Origin: Halieaceae bacterium
Lineage (GTDB): Bacteria > Pseudomonadota > Gammaproteobacteria > Pseudomonadales > Halieaceae
Length of the DNA: 9,140 bases
Direction: 5' to 3'
NCBI GenBank assembly: GCA_002705465.1
Contig: PAGS01000048.1
Coordinates: 2,561-11,700 of the forward strand
Shown: positions 1 through 7,193 of the stretch, in pieces
Layout of the letters: each line of letters opens with the position of its first letter
Numbering within the stretch: the stretch's first letter is position 1
Program-made: the position numbers and the translations under genes
The notes under the pieces: generated by a model
The model's database searches: none
What the model saw: only the letters and a program-made list of their open reading frames with translations
What the model was told of the DNA's origin: nothing

Positions 1-125
1 TGACGCCACCGGATGTCATTTCCCAATCGTTACTTGCGATTCCGATGTGGCTGCTCTTCGAGTTGGGCGTTTTTTTTGGTCGACTGCTGGAGCCCAAATC
101 CCGAACCATCTGAGCTGTGGTAAGC

Positions 126-1427
126 CTATAGAGACAGCTCCCACTGCAGTCGAATGCGCTTGCGCGACGCGTCTTCTCTGGAGTCTCGGAAATCCAGCCA
201 AGACACATCGACACTCAACTTATTTCGATGGCCGCTAAAAAACCAATTGAGACCGATGCTGCGCTCCTTCTCCGTATTGCCGGTCATACTGTGATCCGGA
301 TCAACAACCGACACGCGACCTGCAAGCTCGAGTGCTGCGGGCCAACCACGCCACCACTCGTTGAGAAAACTCCCGATCTGGATGTACCCGCCGTCTAACC
401 GACGTGTCAGACCGGATCGCTGGTCCCGGATACGCTTGCTGTGATACTCCTGCTGCCAGCTAACACCCCGCCAATGCGCCGCCGTTTCAAAAAGCGCCTG
501 AGTGAGATCGTGAGGACCCTCGGCCACGCCGGGTAACGCTCCCCCACCCGCACTGGAGAACCGACTGTAAGGCGTTTCTCCATCTACCAGCGCCAGCGCA
601 ACAGAGGTCAGCGGTCTCTCCCGGCGAACCAGATCACTCTGGCTGAACGGCAGCGGCTCTCCTTGAGGATTCCACTGGTAACGAAGCAGCCATAACCCGC
701 CGTCCGACCCCCATCCGCCTCCGCGACCCTGGCCGGAGAGATATTCCAGCCACCAATTACTGTCGAGTCGGGTTGATCGGCCCAATCGCCCGCTTAGCGC
801 GACGCCGGGCTGCCGATCTATAGTGAACCAGTAGTTGGAGATCGATCGTTCAACCAGTTGCTGCTTACCGGATGAGTCGACGCGCTCGCGGTTGTAGTCG
901 GACTTCCATTGCCCGATTCGGAGTGTTAGCGCATCGCTCAGCTTGAAAGTTGTCCTCAGATCCAGCAGGGCGTTACTTGACTGGTCGTACTCGAAATACA
1001 CCTCGAACCAGTCTGCAGCAAGGGTCCCACCTCCTTTCAAACGACCTCGGTTGAGGTCGAGCTCAGACTCTCTGTCCAGACGCAGGTCATCTGCGCTGGG
1101 GTTTTGGCCGGGGTAATCATCGAATCGCGTTTGCAGGCGAATGCCAATCCAGAGGGCGGTCGGCCCTTCCGGGTCAAAGGTCAGACCTTTCTTCCCGTAA
1201 TACCAATTGCGCGGCCCGCTAGGATTGGAAACGCGACTGTCTGAATATGCCGATACAGGTGGCATGGGCGATGGGTCCGCTGATGCCGGCAGCGCGAGTA
1301 AGGCGCTCAGGACGATGAGCCCAGCCGATAGCACGGCGCAGCTCCCACTACACCTCTGCGAGTCGGTTCGCGAAATCTGAGTATGAAGTGCCGCAAAATG
1401 AAACAGCACTGTTCGGGTATACGACAT
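126..1427 (-). CDS. OprO/OprP-like outer-membrane porin (phosphate-selective porin family)
   Basis: Predicted outer-membrane beta-barrel of 433 residues, resembling the phosphate-selective porin O/P family. Visible: a long N-region, then a hydrophobic stretch (about residues 33-48) ending in PASA before DPSP, which fits signal peptidase cleavage near residue 50. Next comes the mature start with GKKGLTFDPEGP and alternating strand-like segments rich in Trp, Tyr and Arg, including WFEVYFEYD, LTLRIGQWK and the YWFTIDRQPGVALSG stretch typical of the family. The last residue is Leu (QWELSL), not the usual Phe. I chose the ATG at 1427 because AGGTGA lies 8 bases upstream; a GTG at 1439 would add four residues, and a GTG at 1331 (GGAG 7 bases upstream) would give a very short signal peptide. 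Substrate is unknown, since the family name does not prove phosphate. It is divergent from the ABC exporter gene, with no partner gene beside it. Confidence 0.8.
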   Translation of the reverse strand: MSYTRTVLFHFAALHTQISRTDSQRCSGSCAVLSAGLIVLSALLALPASADPSPMPPVSAYSDSRVSNPSGPRNWYYGKKGLTFDPEGPTALWIGIRLQTRFDDYPGQNPSADDLRLDRESELDLNRGRLKGGGTLAADWFEVYFEYDQSSNALLDLRTTFKLSDALTLRIGQWKSDYNRERVDSSGKQQLVERSISNYWFTIDRQPGVALSGRLGRSTRLDSNWWLEYLSGQGRGGGWGSDGGLWLLRYQWNPQGEPLPFSQSDLVRRERPLTSVALALVDGETPYSRFSSAGGGALPGVAEGPHDLTQALFETAAHWRGVSWQQEYHSKRIRDQRSGLTRRLDGGYIQIGSFLNEWWRGWPAALELAGRVSVVDPDHSMTGNTEKERSIGLNWFFSGHRNKLSVDVSWLDFRDSREDASRKRIRLQWELSL

Positions 1428-1435
1428 GCTGACTG

Positions 1436-1441
1436 TCACCT
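1436..1441 (-). promoter_or_regulatory. Ribosome binding site that supports the 1427 start of the porin gene
   Basis: Read on the minus strand this is AGGTGA, 8 bases before the ATG at 1427. It overlaps the in-frame GTG at 1439, which makes that GTG an unlikely start. Confidence 0.5.
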
Positions 1442-1625
1442 GCCGGGAGTCATGGTCTTGGGCCGCTGCCCAGTGGAATCAGTGTATCGCCACTTCCGGG
1501 TCACCACGCTAGCCGGAAGCGACGAGGGTGAGGTGGCCTTCAACGTGGCAACAAAGGGGTGGGATCTTTTTTGTGTCGTCCCGCGTAGACTGTTGTTTTA
1601 GGGAACCCCCCGTTGCCCCACACTA

Positions 1626-3449
1626 ATGAGCTCAACTGTGACTGAATCCGCCCGCGGAGCGCCGTCCACCGAAGGCCTGGTGACTCCCGACGACACACCG
1701 CCTCGTGCCAAATCCCTGGCGCCGCTCAGGCAGTTGCTTGGCTTTCTGTGGCCCCATAAAGGACGCCTGATTGGTGCCAGTGTGGCGCTGGTGTTTACCG
1801 CGGGCGCGCAACTGACACTGGGCTACGGCGTGAAAATGCTGATCGATGAGGGTTTTGCCGGGTCGAACCCCTCTGGCCTCTACCAAGCCGTGATCTTTAT
1901 ATTGATCATCGGACTGGCGATGGCTGTTGGCGCGATGATTCGTTTTTACCTCGTTTCCTGGCTGGGGGAACGCGTCAGCGCCGACCTGCGTAGCGCGGTA
2001 TTCAATAACCTGGTGCACATGCAGCCCAGCTATTTCGAGAGCAACCACTCGGGCGAGATCATGTCTCGCCTGACGACTGACACCACCTTGTTACAGACGC
2101 TGATCGGCTCGTCAGTCAGTCTGGCGGTGCGCAACGCACTCACGCTCACGGGTGCGCTGACGCTCATGGTGATCACCAACCTCAAGCTCAGCCTCGTGAT
2201 TTTGGTTGCTGTCCCCGTGACGCTGATCCCCATACTGGTTTTCGGCCGGAGGGTAAGGAAGCTCTCCAACCGAAGCCAGCAAACGATTGCTGAGGTCGGC
2301 AGTCATGCCGGCGAGATATTTCAGTCCATAAAAGTGGTGCAAAGCTTCAACAGGGAAGCTGCCGAAAAAGCCGCCTTTGGCCATGACGTGGAGCAAGCCT
2401 TCGCCGTGGCACGCGCAAGGGTCTGGCAGCGGGCCCTGCTGACCGGATTCGCCATTCTGCTTCTCATGGGCGGCATGGTAGGGATGATGTGGTCAGGCGG
2501 GCTGGACGTGATCGAGGGCCGAATGACCGGCGGCGAGCTCGGTGCATTTGTTTTCTATGCGGTGATGGTGGGTACCGCCTTTGCCACACTGTCCGAGGTG
2601 TGGGGTGATCTGCAGCGGGCAGCCGGGGCCGCCGAACGGCTGATGGAGCTGCTGGCAGAGACCAGTGAGATTGCCGACACCGGCACGCTCAGCGCGGCAA
2701 GCCAGAGCGTGCTCAGTTTCAATAAGGCGCACTTTGCATATCCGAGCAGACCCTCCCACCCGGCGCTCCAAGACTTCAGTTTGGACATTGAACACGGTGA
2801 ATCAGTGGCGCTGGTCGGACCCTCGGGTGCGGGTAAATCAACCGTCTTCGAGCTGATCCTGCGGTTTTATGATCCCACCGCCGGCGCCATCAAATTTGGC
2901 GACTCCGACCTCAGGCTTCTGGCGCTCGAAAGCTGGCGAGAAAAAATCGCGCTGGTGCCGCAACAGCCCGCACTGTTCTCGGGCGATATTTTTTACAACA
3001 TTGCCTACGGCGCAACGGACCCATCCCAGGCGTCAGTGGAATCAGCGGCGCGAATGGCACACGCCCACGACTTTATCCGGACGCTACCGGACGGCTATCG
3101 CAGCGATTTGGGCGCACAAGGGGTAAGGCTTTCTGGTGGCCAACGGCAGCGCATTGCGCTGGCCCGAGCGATTCTCAGTGATCCGGAACTCCTGCTACTT
3201 GATGAGGCCACCAGTGCGCTCGATACCGAAAGCGAGTGGCACGTGCAGCAAGCGCTCACCGAGATCATGCGAGAGCGGACGACCATCATCATCGCCCACC
3301 GGCTTTCAACCGTGATTAATGCAGACCGCATTGTAGTGATGGATGAGGGTAGAGTTGTCGATAGTGGCACGCATGATGCGCTGATGAAGCGCTGCGATCT
3401 CTATCAACGCCTCGCCAGGCTACAGTTCCAAAGTGAGCAGGTGATCTGA
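1626..3449 (+). CDS. MsbA-like ABC exporter, fused permease and ATPase (half transporter)
   Basis: A 607-residue half transporter expected to work as a homodimer in the inner membrane, exporting a lipid-like or hydrophobic substrate. Residues 1-35 are a polar tail. Residues 40-330 form the type-1 exporter membrane domain with about six helices (near 45-65, 83-105, 165-185, 187-207, 272-292 and 303-325). The ATPase follows: Walker A GPSGAGKST at 398-406, Q-loop VPQQPALF at 444-451, signature LSGGQRQR at 503-510, Walker B LLLLDE at 522-527 with catalytic Glu527, D-loop SALD, and the switch His558 in IIIAHRLSTV. All catalytic motifs are intact. It resembles the MsbA-related exporters rather than being certain MsbA; no lipid A gene is adjacent. 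The ATG at 1626 has no clear Shine-Dalgarno sequence and an in-frame stop lies at 1599-1601, so the only nearby alternative is the GTG at 1638. It is monocistronic here, ending at a strong terminator. Confidence 0.93.
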   Translation: MSSTVTESARGAPSTEGLVTPDDTPPRAKSLAPLRQLLGFLWPHKGRLIGASVALVFTAGAQLTLGYGVKMLIDEGFAGSNPSGLYQAVIFILIIGLAMAVGAMIRFYLVSWLGERVSADLRSAVFNNLVHMQPSYFESNHSGEIMSRLTTDTTLLQTLIGSSVSLAVRNALTLTGALTLMVITNLKLSLVILVAVPVTLIPILVFGRRVRKLSNRSQQTIAEVGSHAGEIFQSIKVVQSFNREAAEKAAFGHDVEQAFAVARARVWQRALLTGFAILLLMGGMVGMMWSGGLDVIEGRMTGGELGAFVFYAVMVGTAFATLSEVWGDLQRAAGAAERLMELLAETSEIADTGTLSAASQSVLSFNKAHFAYPSRPSHPALQDFSLDIEHGESVALVGPSGAGKSTVFELILRFYDPTAGAIKFGDSDLRLLALESWREKIALVPQQPALFSGDIFYNIAYGATDPSQASVESAARMAHAHDFIRTLPDGYRSDLGAQGVRLSGGQRQRIALARAILSDPELLLLDEATSALDTESEWHVQQALTEIMRERTTIIIAHRLSTVINADRIVVMDEGRVVDSGTHDALMKRCDLYQRLARLQFQSEQVI

Positions 3450-3458
3450 AAAGAATAA

Positions 3459-3486
3459 AAAAACCCCGCTCAGGAGCGGGGTTTTT
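3459..3486. terminator. Bidirectional rho-independent terminator between the exporter gene and pntB
   Basis: A CCCCGCT stem (3464-3470), CAGG loop (3471-3474) and AGCGGGG (3475-3481) are flanked by seven A before and five T after. The A/T tracts make it act as a hairpin plus U-tract on either strand. It starts 10 bases after the exporter stop codon and lies 18 bases beyond the pntB stop, so it can end both convergent transcripts. Confidence 0.93.
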
Positions 3487-3503
3487 GGAAAACACTCAGA
3501 CCA

Positions 3504-4862
3504 TCAGCTGAATTCGCGAATCAGGCCGCCGATGCTCTCTTTCGCGTCGCCGAAGAGCATGCGGGTGTTTTCTTTGTAGAACAACGGATTCTCGATACCG
3601 GCAAAGCCGGACGCCATAGAGCGCTTGAGCACAAATACTGTGCGCGCATCTGCGACGTTAATAACCGGCATCCCGTAGATCGGTGAAGATTCAACCTCAC
3701 GTGCGGCAGGGTTCACCACGTCGTTTGCGCCAATCACAATCGCGACATCTACGGTTTCCATCCGCGGATTAATCTCGTCCATCTCGAGGAGCTGGTCATA
3801 CGGCACGTCCGCCTCGGCCAGAAGCACGTTCATGTGGCCTGGCATGCGACCCGCGACGGGGTGAATACCAAAGTTCACTTCACAACCATTGTTTTCCAGC
3901 AACTCGGTGAGCTCTTTGACCACATGCTGCGCCTGGGCAACCGCCATACCGTAACCGGGGATGATCGCCACGTTGGTCGCGGCTTCCAAAACATAGTAGG
4001 CGTCATCGACCGAAATCGGCTTGATCTCGCCCTCGACCACGGTCTCCTCACTGGAAACGCTGGCGAAGCCGGAAAACAGCACATTAGAGAGAGAGCGATT
4101 CATCGCCTTACACATAATTTGGGTAAGGATAATGCCGGAAGCGCCCACCAGCGACCCCGCAACAATCAAGGCGTTATTGTTGATCGCAAAACCCGCCGCA
4201 CACGCCGCCAAACCGGAGTAGGAGTTCAAGAGCGAGATCACCACGGGCATGTCTGCGCCGCCGATCGGAATCACCGCCATGATGCCAAACAGTAGTGCCA
4301 GGCCGATCACCATATAGAGCCAGTTAGGGTCCGTGGGGTTCATGCAGAACATCACCGCACCGCCGAAGATGCCCAGCACCACAAGCGAATTCACAATCTG
4401 TTGGCCAGAGAACGTGATAGCACCGCTGCCAATCGTCTCAGAGAGCTTGCCGTAGGCCACCAGAGACCCTGTCAGCGTCACGCCACCGATCAGAATCGAT
4501 AGCACGATGGTCACCAAAGTAAAGGTGCCGGAGTCGGGAGATAAAGCAGACCAACCCACCAGCAGGGAGGCCGCACCACCCAGACCATTAAACAGCGCCA
4601 CCATCTCAGGCATGGATGTCATGGCCACTGCGCGCGCCGCGATGGCACCGACAGCACCCCCTACCACCATGCCAGCGGCAATATAGGTGAATTCAACAAT
4701 GCCCTGATCGAGGAGTGCGGCGACGATAGCCACCAGCATGCCGACCGCAGACACCATGTTGCCGCGCCGCGCAGTCGCCGGAGAGCCCAGCATTTTCAGG
4801 CCAAAAATAAAGAGACCCGCGGCAATGACGTAGCCCAATTGCGTCATGAGTTCAGTCGTCAT
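3504..4862 (-). CDS. pntB: NAD(P) transhydrogenase subunit beta
   Basis: Beta subunit (452 residues; E. coli PntB is 462) of the proton-translocating transhydrogenase, which couples proton entry to hydride transfer from NADH to NADP+. Residues 1 to about 265 form the multi-helix membrane domain, and about 275-452 the NADP(H)-binding domain III. Domain III shows GYGMAVAQAQ (303-312), FGIHPVAGRMPGHMNVLLAEA (331-351, the family signature), DEINPR (362-367), VIGANDVVNPAA (377-388) and KRSMASGFAGIENPLF (413-428). IGGADMPVV and LNSYSG in the last membrane helices are also conserved. The residue aligned with E. coli His91 is Asn92 (MPEMVALFNGLGG), and the membrane domain has no histidine at all. The start is 2 bases after the pntAB stop (TGATCATG on the coding strand) with a near-perfect AAGGAGGA site. 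Last gene of the pnt operon. Confidence 0.97.
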   Translation of the reverse strand: MTTELMTQLGYVIAAGLFIFGLKMLGSPATARRGNMVSAVGMLVAIVAALLDQGIVEFTYIAAGMVVGGAVGAIAARAVAMTSMPEMVALFNGLGGAASLLVGWSALSPDSGTFTLVTIVLSILIGGVTLTGSLVAYGKLSETIGSGAITFSGQQIVNSLVVLGIFGGAVMFCMNPTDPNWLYMVIGLALLFGIMAVIPIGGADMPVVISLLNSYSGLAACAAGFAINNNALIVAGSLVGASGIILTQIMCKAMNRSLSNVLFSGFASVSSEETVVEGEIKPISVDDAYYVLEAATNVAIIPGYGMAVAQAQHVVKELTELLENNGCEVNFGIHPVAGRMPGHMNVLLAEADVPYDQLLEMDEINPRMETVDVAIVIGANDVVNPAAREVESSPIYGMPVINVADARTVFVLKRSMASGFAGIENPLFYKENTRMLFGDAKESIGGLIREFS

Positions 4863-4864
4863 GA

Positions 4865-5149
4865 TCAGTCCTCCTTCTTCTTGAAGAAGCCGAGCATGCG
4901 ATCAGTCACCATGTAGCCGCCAACAACGTTGACGCTGGCAAGGGTGACCGCGCCAACACCGAGCCACATGGCCATGTTTTCGCTACCCGTACCAGCCAGT
5001 GCCACGGCACCAACCACTGTAATACCCGAGATCGCGTTTGCGCCGGACATCAGCGGCGTATGCAGGGTCGCAGGCACTTTATTGATCAGTTCGAAGCCGA
5101 GGAAAATCGACAACATCAGGATAAACAGCAAATATTCTGCGCCGGACAT
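4865..5149 (-). CDS. pntAB: NAD(P) transhydrogenase subunit alpha, membrane part (alpha2)
   Basis: A 94-residue membrane subunit equal to the C-terminal membrane part of E. coli PntA, here a separate gene as in Rhodospirillum rubrum. Three hydrophobic helices are visible near residues 6-22, 36-52 and 60-82, with a charged tail KKKED. The family motif VPATLHTPLMSGANAISG spans residues 25-42, and VVGGYMVTDRML closes helix three. The frame stays open back to 5206, but the ATG at 5149 is clearly the start: it lies one base after the pntAA stop (TGATATG on the coding strand), has GAGGGGGG 8 bases upstream, and begins with the expected helix. The position occupied by His42 in the Thermus alpha2 subunit appears to be Ser41 here. 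It acts in the inner membrane with PntAA and PntB. Confidence 0.93.
   Translation of the reverse strand: MSGAEYLLFILMLSIFLGFELINKVPATLHTPLMSGANAISGITVVGAVALAGTGSENMAMWLGVGAVTLASVNVVGGYMVTDRMLGFFKKKED
4869..4876 (-). promoter_or_regulatory. Strong ribosome binding site of pntB inside the end of pntAB
   Basis: On the coding strand this reads AAGGAGGA, 6 bases before the pntB ATG. It overlaps the last codons of pntAB (Lys-Lys-Glu-Asp), so the two genes are probably translationally coupled. Confidence 0.75.
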
Positions 5150-5150
5150 A

Positions 5151-6293
5151 TCAGTTGCCCCCCTCGATAATTTCTTTGATGGTGGGGTGCACGACCGCGC
5201 CACCATGAGTGATCACACAACCGGGGAGAATGTCATTCTCCAGATCCAGCACAAACTGCTTGGCCTCGGCATCCCAGGTATCTTCCACCAGGTTAAACAT
5301 GTTGCTCGCGTACATCTGGGTCGCATCGCGCGGCGCCAGATTGGCGAGGTTGGCGGTGCCCACGATAGTCACGCCGTTGACGTCGACCACCTCATCGGGC
5401 ACCGAGCCTTCGACGTTACCGCCCGTCTCGGCCGCCATATCAACAATCACCGAGCCCGGTGACATGCCTTCAACCATGTCCGCCGTTACCAATACAGGTG
5501 GCTTGCGACCAAAGACCTGTGCCGTCGTAATCACAACGTCAGAATCCGCAATCACTGCTTTCTGGGCCTGACGCTGAATCTCCACCTGCTCGGGGGTCAG
5601 CTCTTTTGCGTAACCGTCTGCCGTCTGGCCCGTATCACCCAAATCAATCTCCAGAAATTTTGCGCCTAACGATTCGACCTGCTCGGCCACCACCGGACGC
5701 GTATCGAAAGCTGTCACCCGAGCACCGAGACGCTTGGCAGTGGCGATTGCCTGAAGGCCCGCAACTCCGGCACCGATAATAAACACCTTGGCGGGCTTCA
5801 GTGTGCCGGCCGGCGTCATCATCATCGGCATGATGCTCGGCATGTTGTTGGCAGCCAGCATGACGGCCATGTAGCCCGCGAGGTTCGCCTGAGAGCTGAG
5901 AGCGTCCATCTTCTGACTCCGGGTGGAGCGCGGAATCATCTCCATACTCACCGAGGTCACGTTCTTACTGGCAAAAGCCTTGATTAAGTCTTTTTCATTG
6001 AAGGGGTCTAAGTAAGACACGTGAATGCAACCAGACTTCAGCTGACCGATTTCCTCAATATCAGGCTTTCTCAGCCTAAGCACCATTTCGGCGCTAGCGA
6101 GCAGTGCTGAGCGATCTGAACCGATGCTGGCGCCCGCTGCTTCGTAGTCTGCATCACTGATGCCGGCACCTGTGCCTGCACCCGATTCAACGACCACTTC
6201 AGCACCGAGCCGCACCAACTTTTTCACCGTTTCGGGAGTCGCGGAGACGCGATTTTCTCCCGGTTGGGTTTCACGGGGTATGACTAATTGCAT
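5151..6293 (-). CDS. pntAA: NAD(P) transhydrogenase subunit alpha, NAD-binding part (alpha1)
   Basis: A 380-residue soluble domain I of the transhydrogenase, binding NAD(H) on the cytoplasmic face of the complex. The N-terminus MQLVIPRETQPGENRVSATP is the standard alanine dehydrogenase/PntA start. The loop TRSQKMDALSSQANLAGY (124-141) carries the nucleotide-contact residues around Gln127, Asp130 and Ser133-134. The NAD fold shows VFIIGAGVAGLQAIATAKRLG (170-190) with Asp197 at the end of the second strand. VIVDMAAETGGNVEGS (282-297) and the ITHGG region near the end are also family features. The protein stops before any membrane helix, which defines the split three-gene form. Its start has only a weak AGGCGA site 9-10 bases upstream. 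The 132-bp gap to chrR holds no clear terminator and no convincing promoter, so read-through from rpoE-chrR is possible but unproven. Confidence 0.96.
   Translation of the reverse strand: MQLVIPRETQPGENRVSATPETVKKLVRLGAEVVVESGAGTGAGISDADYEAAGASIGSDRSALLASAEMVLRLRKPDIEEIGQLKSGCIHVSYLDPFNEKDLIKAFASKNVTSVSMEMIPRSTRSQKMDALSSQANLAGYMAVMLAANNMPSIMPMMMTPAGTLKPAKVFIIGAGVAGLQAIATAKRLGARVTAFDTRPVVAEQVESLGAKFLEIDLGDTGQTADGYAKELTPEQVEIQRQAQKAVIADSDVVITTAQVFGRKPPVLVTADMVEGMSPGSVIVDMAAETGGNVEGSVPDEVVDVNGVTIVGTANLANLAPRDATQMYASNMFNLVEDTWDAEAKQFVLDLENDILPGCVITHGGAVVHPTIKEIIEGGN
5158..5165 (-). promoter_or_regulatory. Ribosome binding site that fixes the pntAB start at 5149
   Basis: The coding strand reads GAGGGGGG, 8 bases before the ATG at 5149 and inside the last codons of pntAA. 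It favours this ATG over the longer in-frame option opening at 5206. Confidence 0.65.
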
Positions 6294-6425
6294 AGTGAAG
6301 TTCGCCTGGTTTTTTGGGATTACCGCGATCCCGGTGTTATTGGATTTCCAGTCGGCTGATTATTGAGGCGGTCGCTTGGCAGGAGCTGAGCCCCACAGCG
6401 CCACTGGAGACGAGTCGGTGAAAGA

Positions 6426-7079
6426 TCAGCCCGCGCGAAGTTTCAGAAGCGGATTGAGCCAGCGGTGTCGCAACCGGGTGAACCGCAGGGGCGCATCCAG
6501 CACCGCCAGACAAATACACTCTTCACCTTCCAGTGCGACCGGGGTGTGCTTATCCCATCCCTCCCGAACGAGGAAATCACCCGGGTGATACTCGCCGCTC
6601 TCATCGGCGAAGCCACCCCGCAGAACCAGCGTCATCTCGCTGCCACCATGGGTATGTTCGGGGATTCGGCCACCCTCAGCGATTCGATACAGCGCGAACT
6701 CGTGATTGGGGTCGCCAGTTTTGAGGTAACTGATGCTCAGCGATTGCGTGACGCGCTTCCAGACCAGATCGGCGTAGTCACCGTTAATCAAGCGGTCCAA
6801 AAGGCCCGGTAGCTGCGTTTCAGAGGTCTCGCTGGGTGCGTAACGCAGCGGTTCAGGATCATTAAGGCGCGCCATCACGCGCTCCAGAACCGATTCCCCA
6901 ACCGGTTGCGGATCAAGCTGCTCAAGCTGCGCGCCGCCAATATCCTCGAGCCTGTCTACAACCTGTCGGCATCGTTGGCAATAACTCAGGTGCGCCGCAA
7001 CACAGGCGGACTGAGCCACGGGTAGCACGCCGGCAGCGTACTCCGTTAGAAAATCTGTTGGGGGATGATGATGCACCAT
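6426..7079 (-). CDS. chrR: ChrR-type anti-sigma factor with zinc-binding N-terminus and cupin domain
   Basis: A 217-residue cytoplasmic anti-sigma factor of the ChrR family, expected to bind and silence the RpoE encoded just upstream and to release it on singlet oxygen. The N-terminal zinc domain shows HHH at residues 3-5 and HLSYCQRC (His30, Cys34, Cys37). About residues 85-200 form a cupin with PEHTHGGSEMTLVLRGG (His142, His144, Glu148), YHPGDFLV and His178. These positions match, within one residue, the zinc ligands I recall for Rhodobacter sphaeroides ChrR. Cys188 and Cys190 also fit a cysteine pair recalled there. Both metal sites therefore look intact. The ATG at 7079 has no good Shine-Dalgarno sequence; a GTG follows directly at 7076. 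Upstream, in the same frame and ended by a TAA seven bases away, lies a small ORF that may couple translation. pntAA follows after 132 bp. Confidence 0.93.
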   Translation of the reverse strand: MVHHHPPTDFLTEYAAGVLPVAQSACVAAHLSYCQRCRQVVDRLEDIGGAQLEQLDPQPVGESVLERVMARLNDPEPLRYAPSETSETQLPGLLDRLINGDYADLVWKRVTQSLSISYLKTGDPNHEFALYRIAEGGRIPEHTHGGSEMTLVLRGGFADESGEYHPGDFLVREGWDKHTPVALEGEECICLAVLDAPLRFTRLRHRWLNPLLKLRAG

Positions 7080-7085
7080 TACTAT

Positions 7086-7190
7086 TTAATCCAAACCACT
7101 CTCATGTACGTTCACATTACGAGGGTCCAACCCAAACGGTTTACTCCAAAACATCAATAAATCTGGGACTTTCTGGGGAATTACCACCAT
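7086..7190 (-). CDS. Candidate small protein of 34 residues between rpoE and chrR
   Basis: Not a recognised family. The ATG lies three bases after the rpoE TAG (TAGACCATG on the coding strand) and GGAGG is 8 bases upstream, inside the last codons of rpoE. The frame runs 34 codons to a TAA that is six bases before the chrR ATG, so it fills nearly the whole intergenic space. It is in the same frame as chrR, separated by TAA, ATA, GTA. The product begins MVVIPQKVPDLLMFW, includes SKPFGLDPRN and ends HESGLD; I see no signal peptide, metal motif or membrane segment. It may be a real small protein, a leader peptide that couples chrR translation to rpoE, the relic of a longer ChrR N-terminus, or chance. 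An open frame of this length is not rare by itself; the ribosome site and the fit are what favour it. Confidence 0.35.
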   Translation of the reverse strand: MVVIPQKVPDLLMFWSKPFGLDPRNVNVHESGLD

Positions 7191-7193
7191 GGT

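Noticed and set aside
47..238. Open frame of 63 codons on the plus strand overlapping the porin 3' end
   Set aside because: It runs antisense across the porin C-terminus, has no ribosome site and no recognisable protein features.
292..303. Palindrome TGATCCGGATCA, two facing TGATCC cores
   Set aside because: It lies inside the porin coding sequence with no gene start nearby, so a promoter role is unlikely.
1383..1601. Open frame of 72 codons on the plus strand before the exporter gene
   Set aside because: It overlaps the porin start on the other strand, lacks a ribosome site, and its product has no family signal; it is more likely the divergent promoter region.
3834..4295. Long 153-codon frame opposite pntB
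   Set aside because: It lies wholly within the well-supported pntB; its His- and Arg-rich product is typical of an antisense frame of a GC-rich gene.
4929..5571. Two plus-strand frames opposite pntAB and pntAA
   Set aside because: They are antisense to conserved pnt genes and show no domain of their own.
6316..6332. Hairpin GGGAT/ATCCC next to a T-run, between chrR and pntAA
   Set aside because: In the direction of chrR transcription the hairpin is followed by A, not T, and the stem is only 5 bp, so it is not a terminator for chrR.
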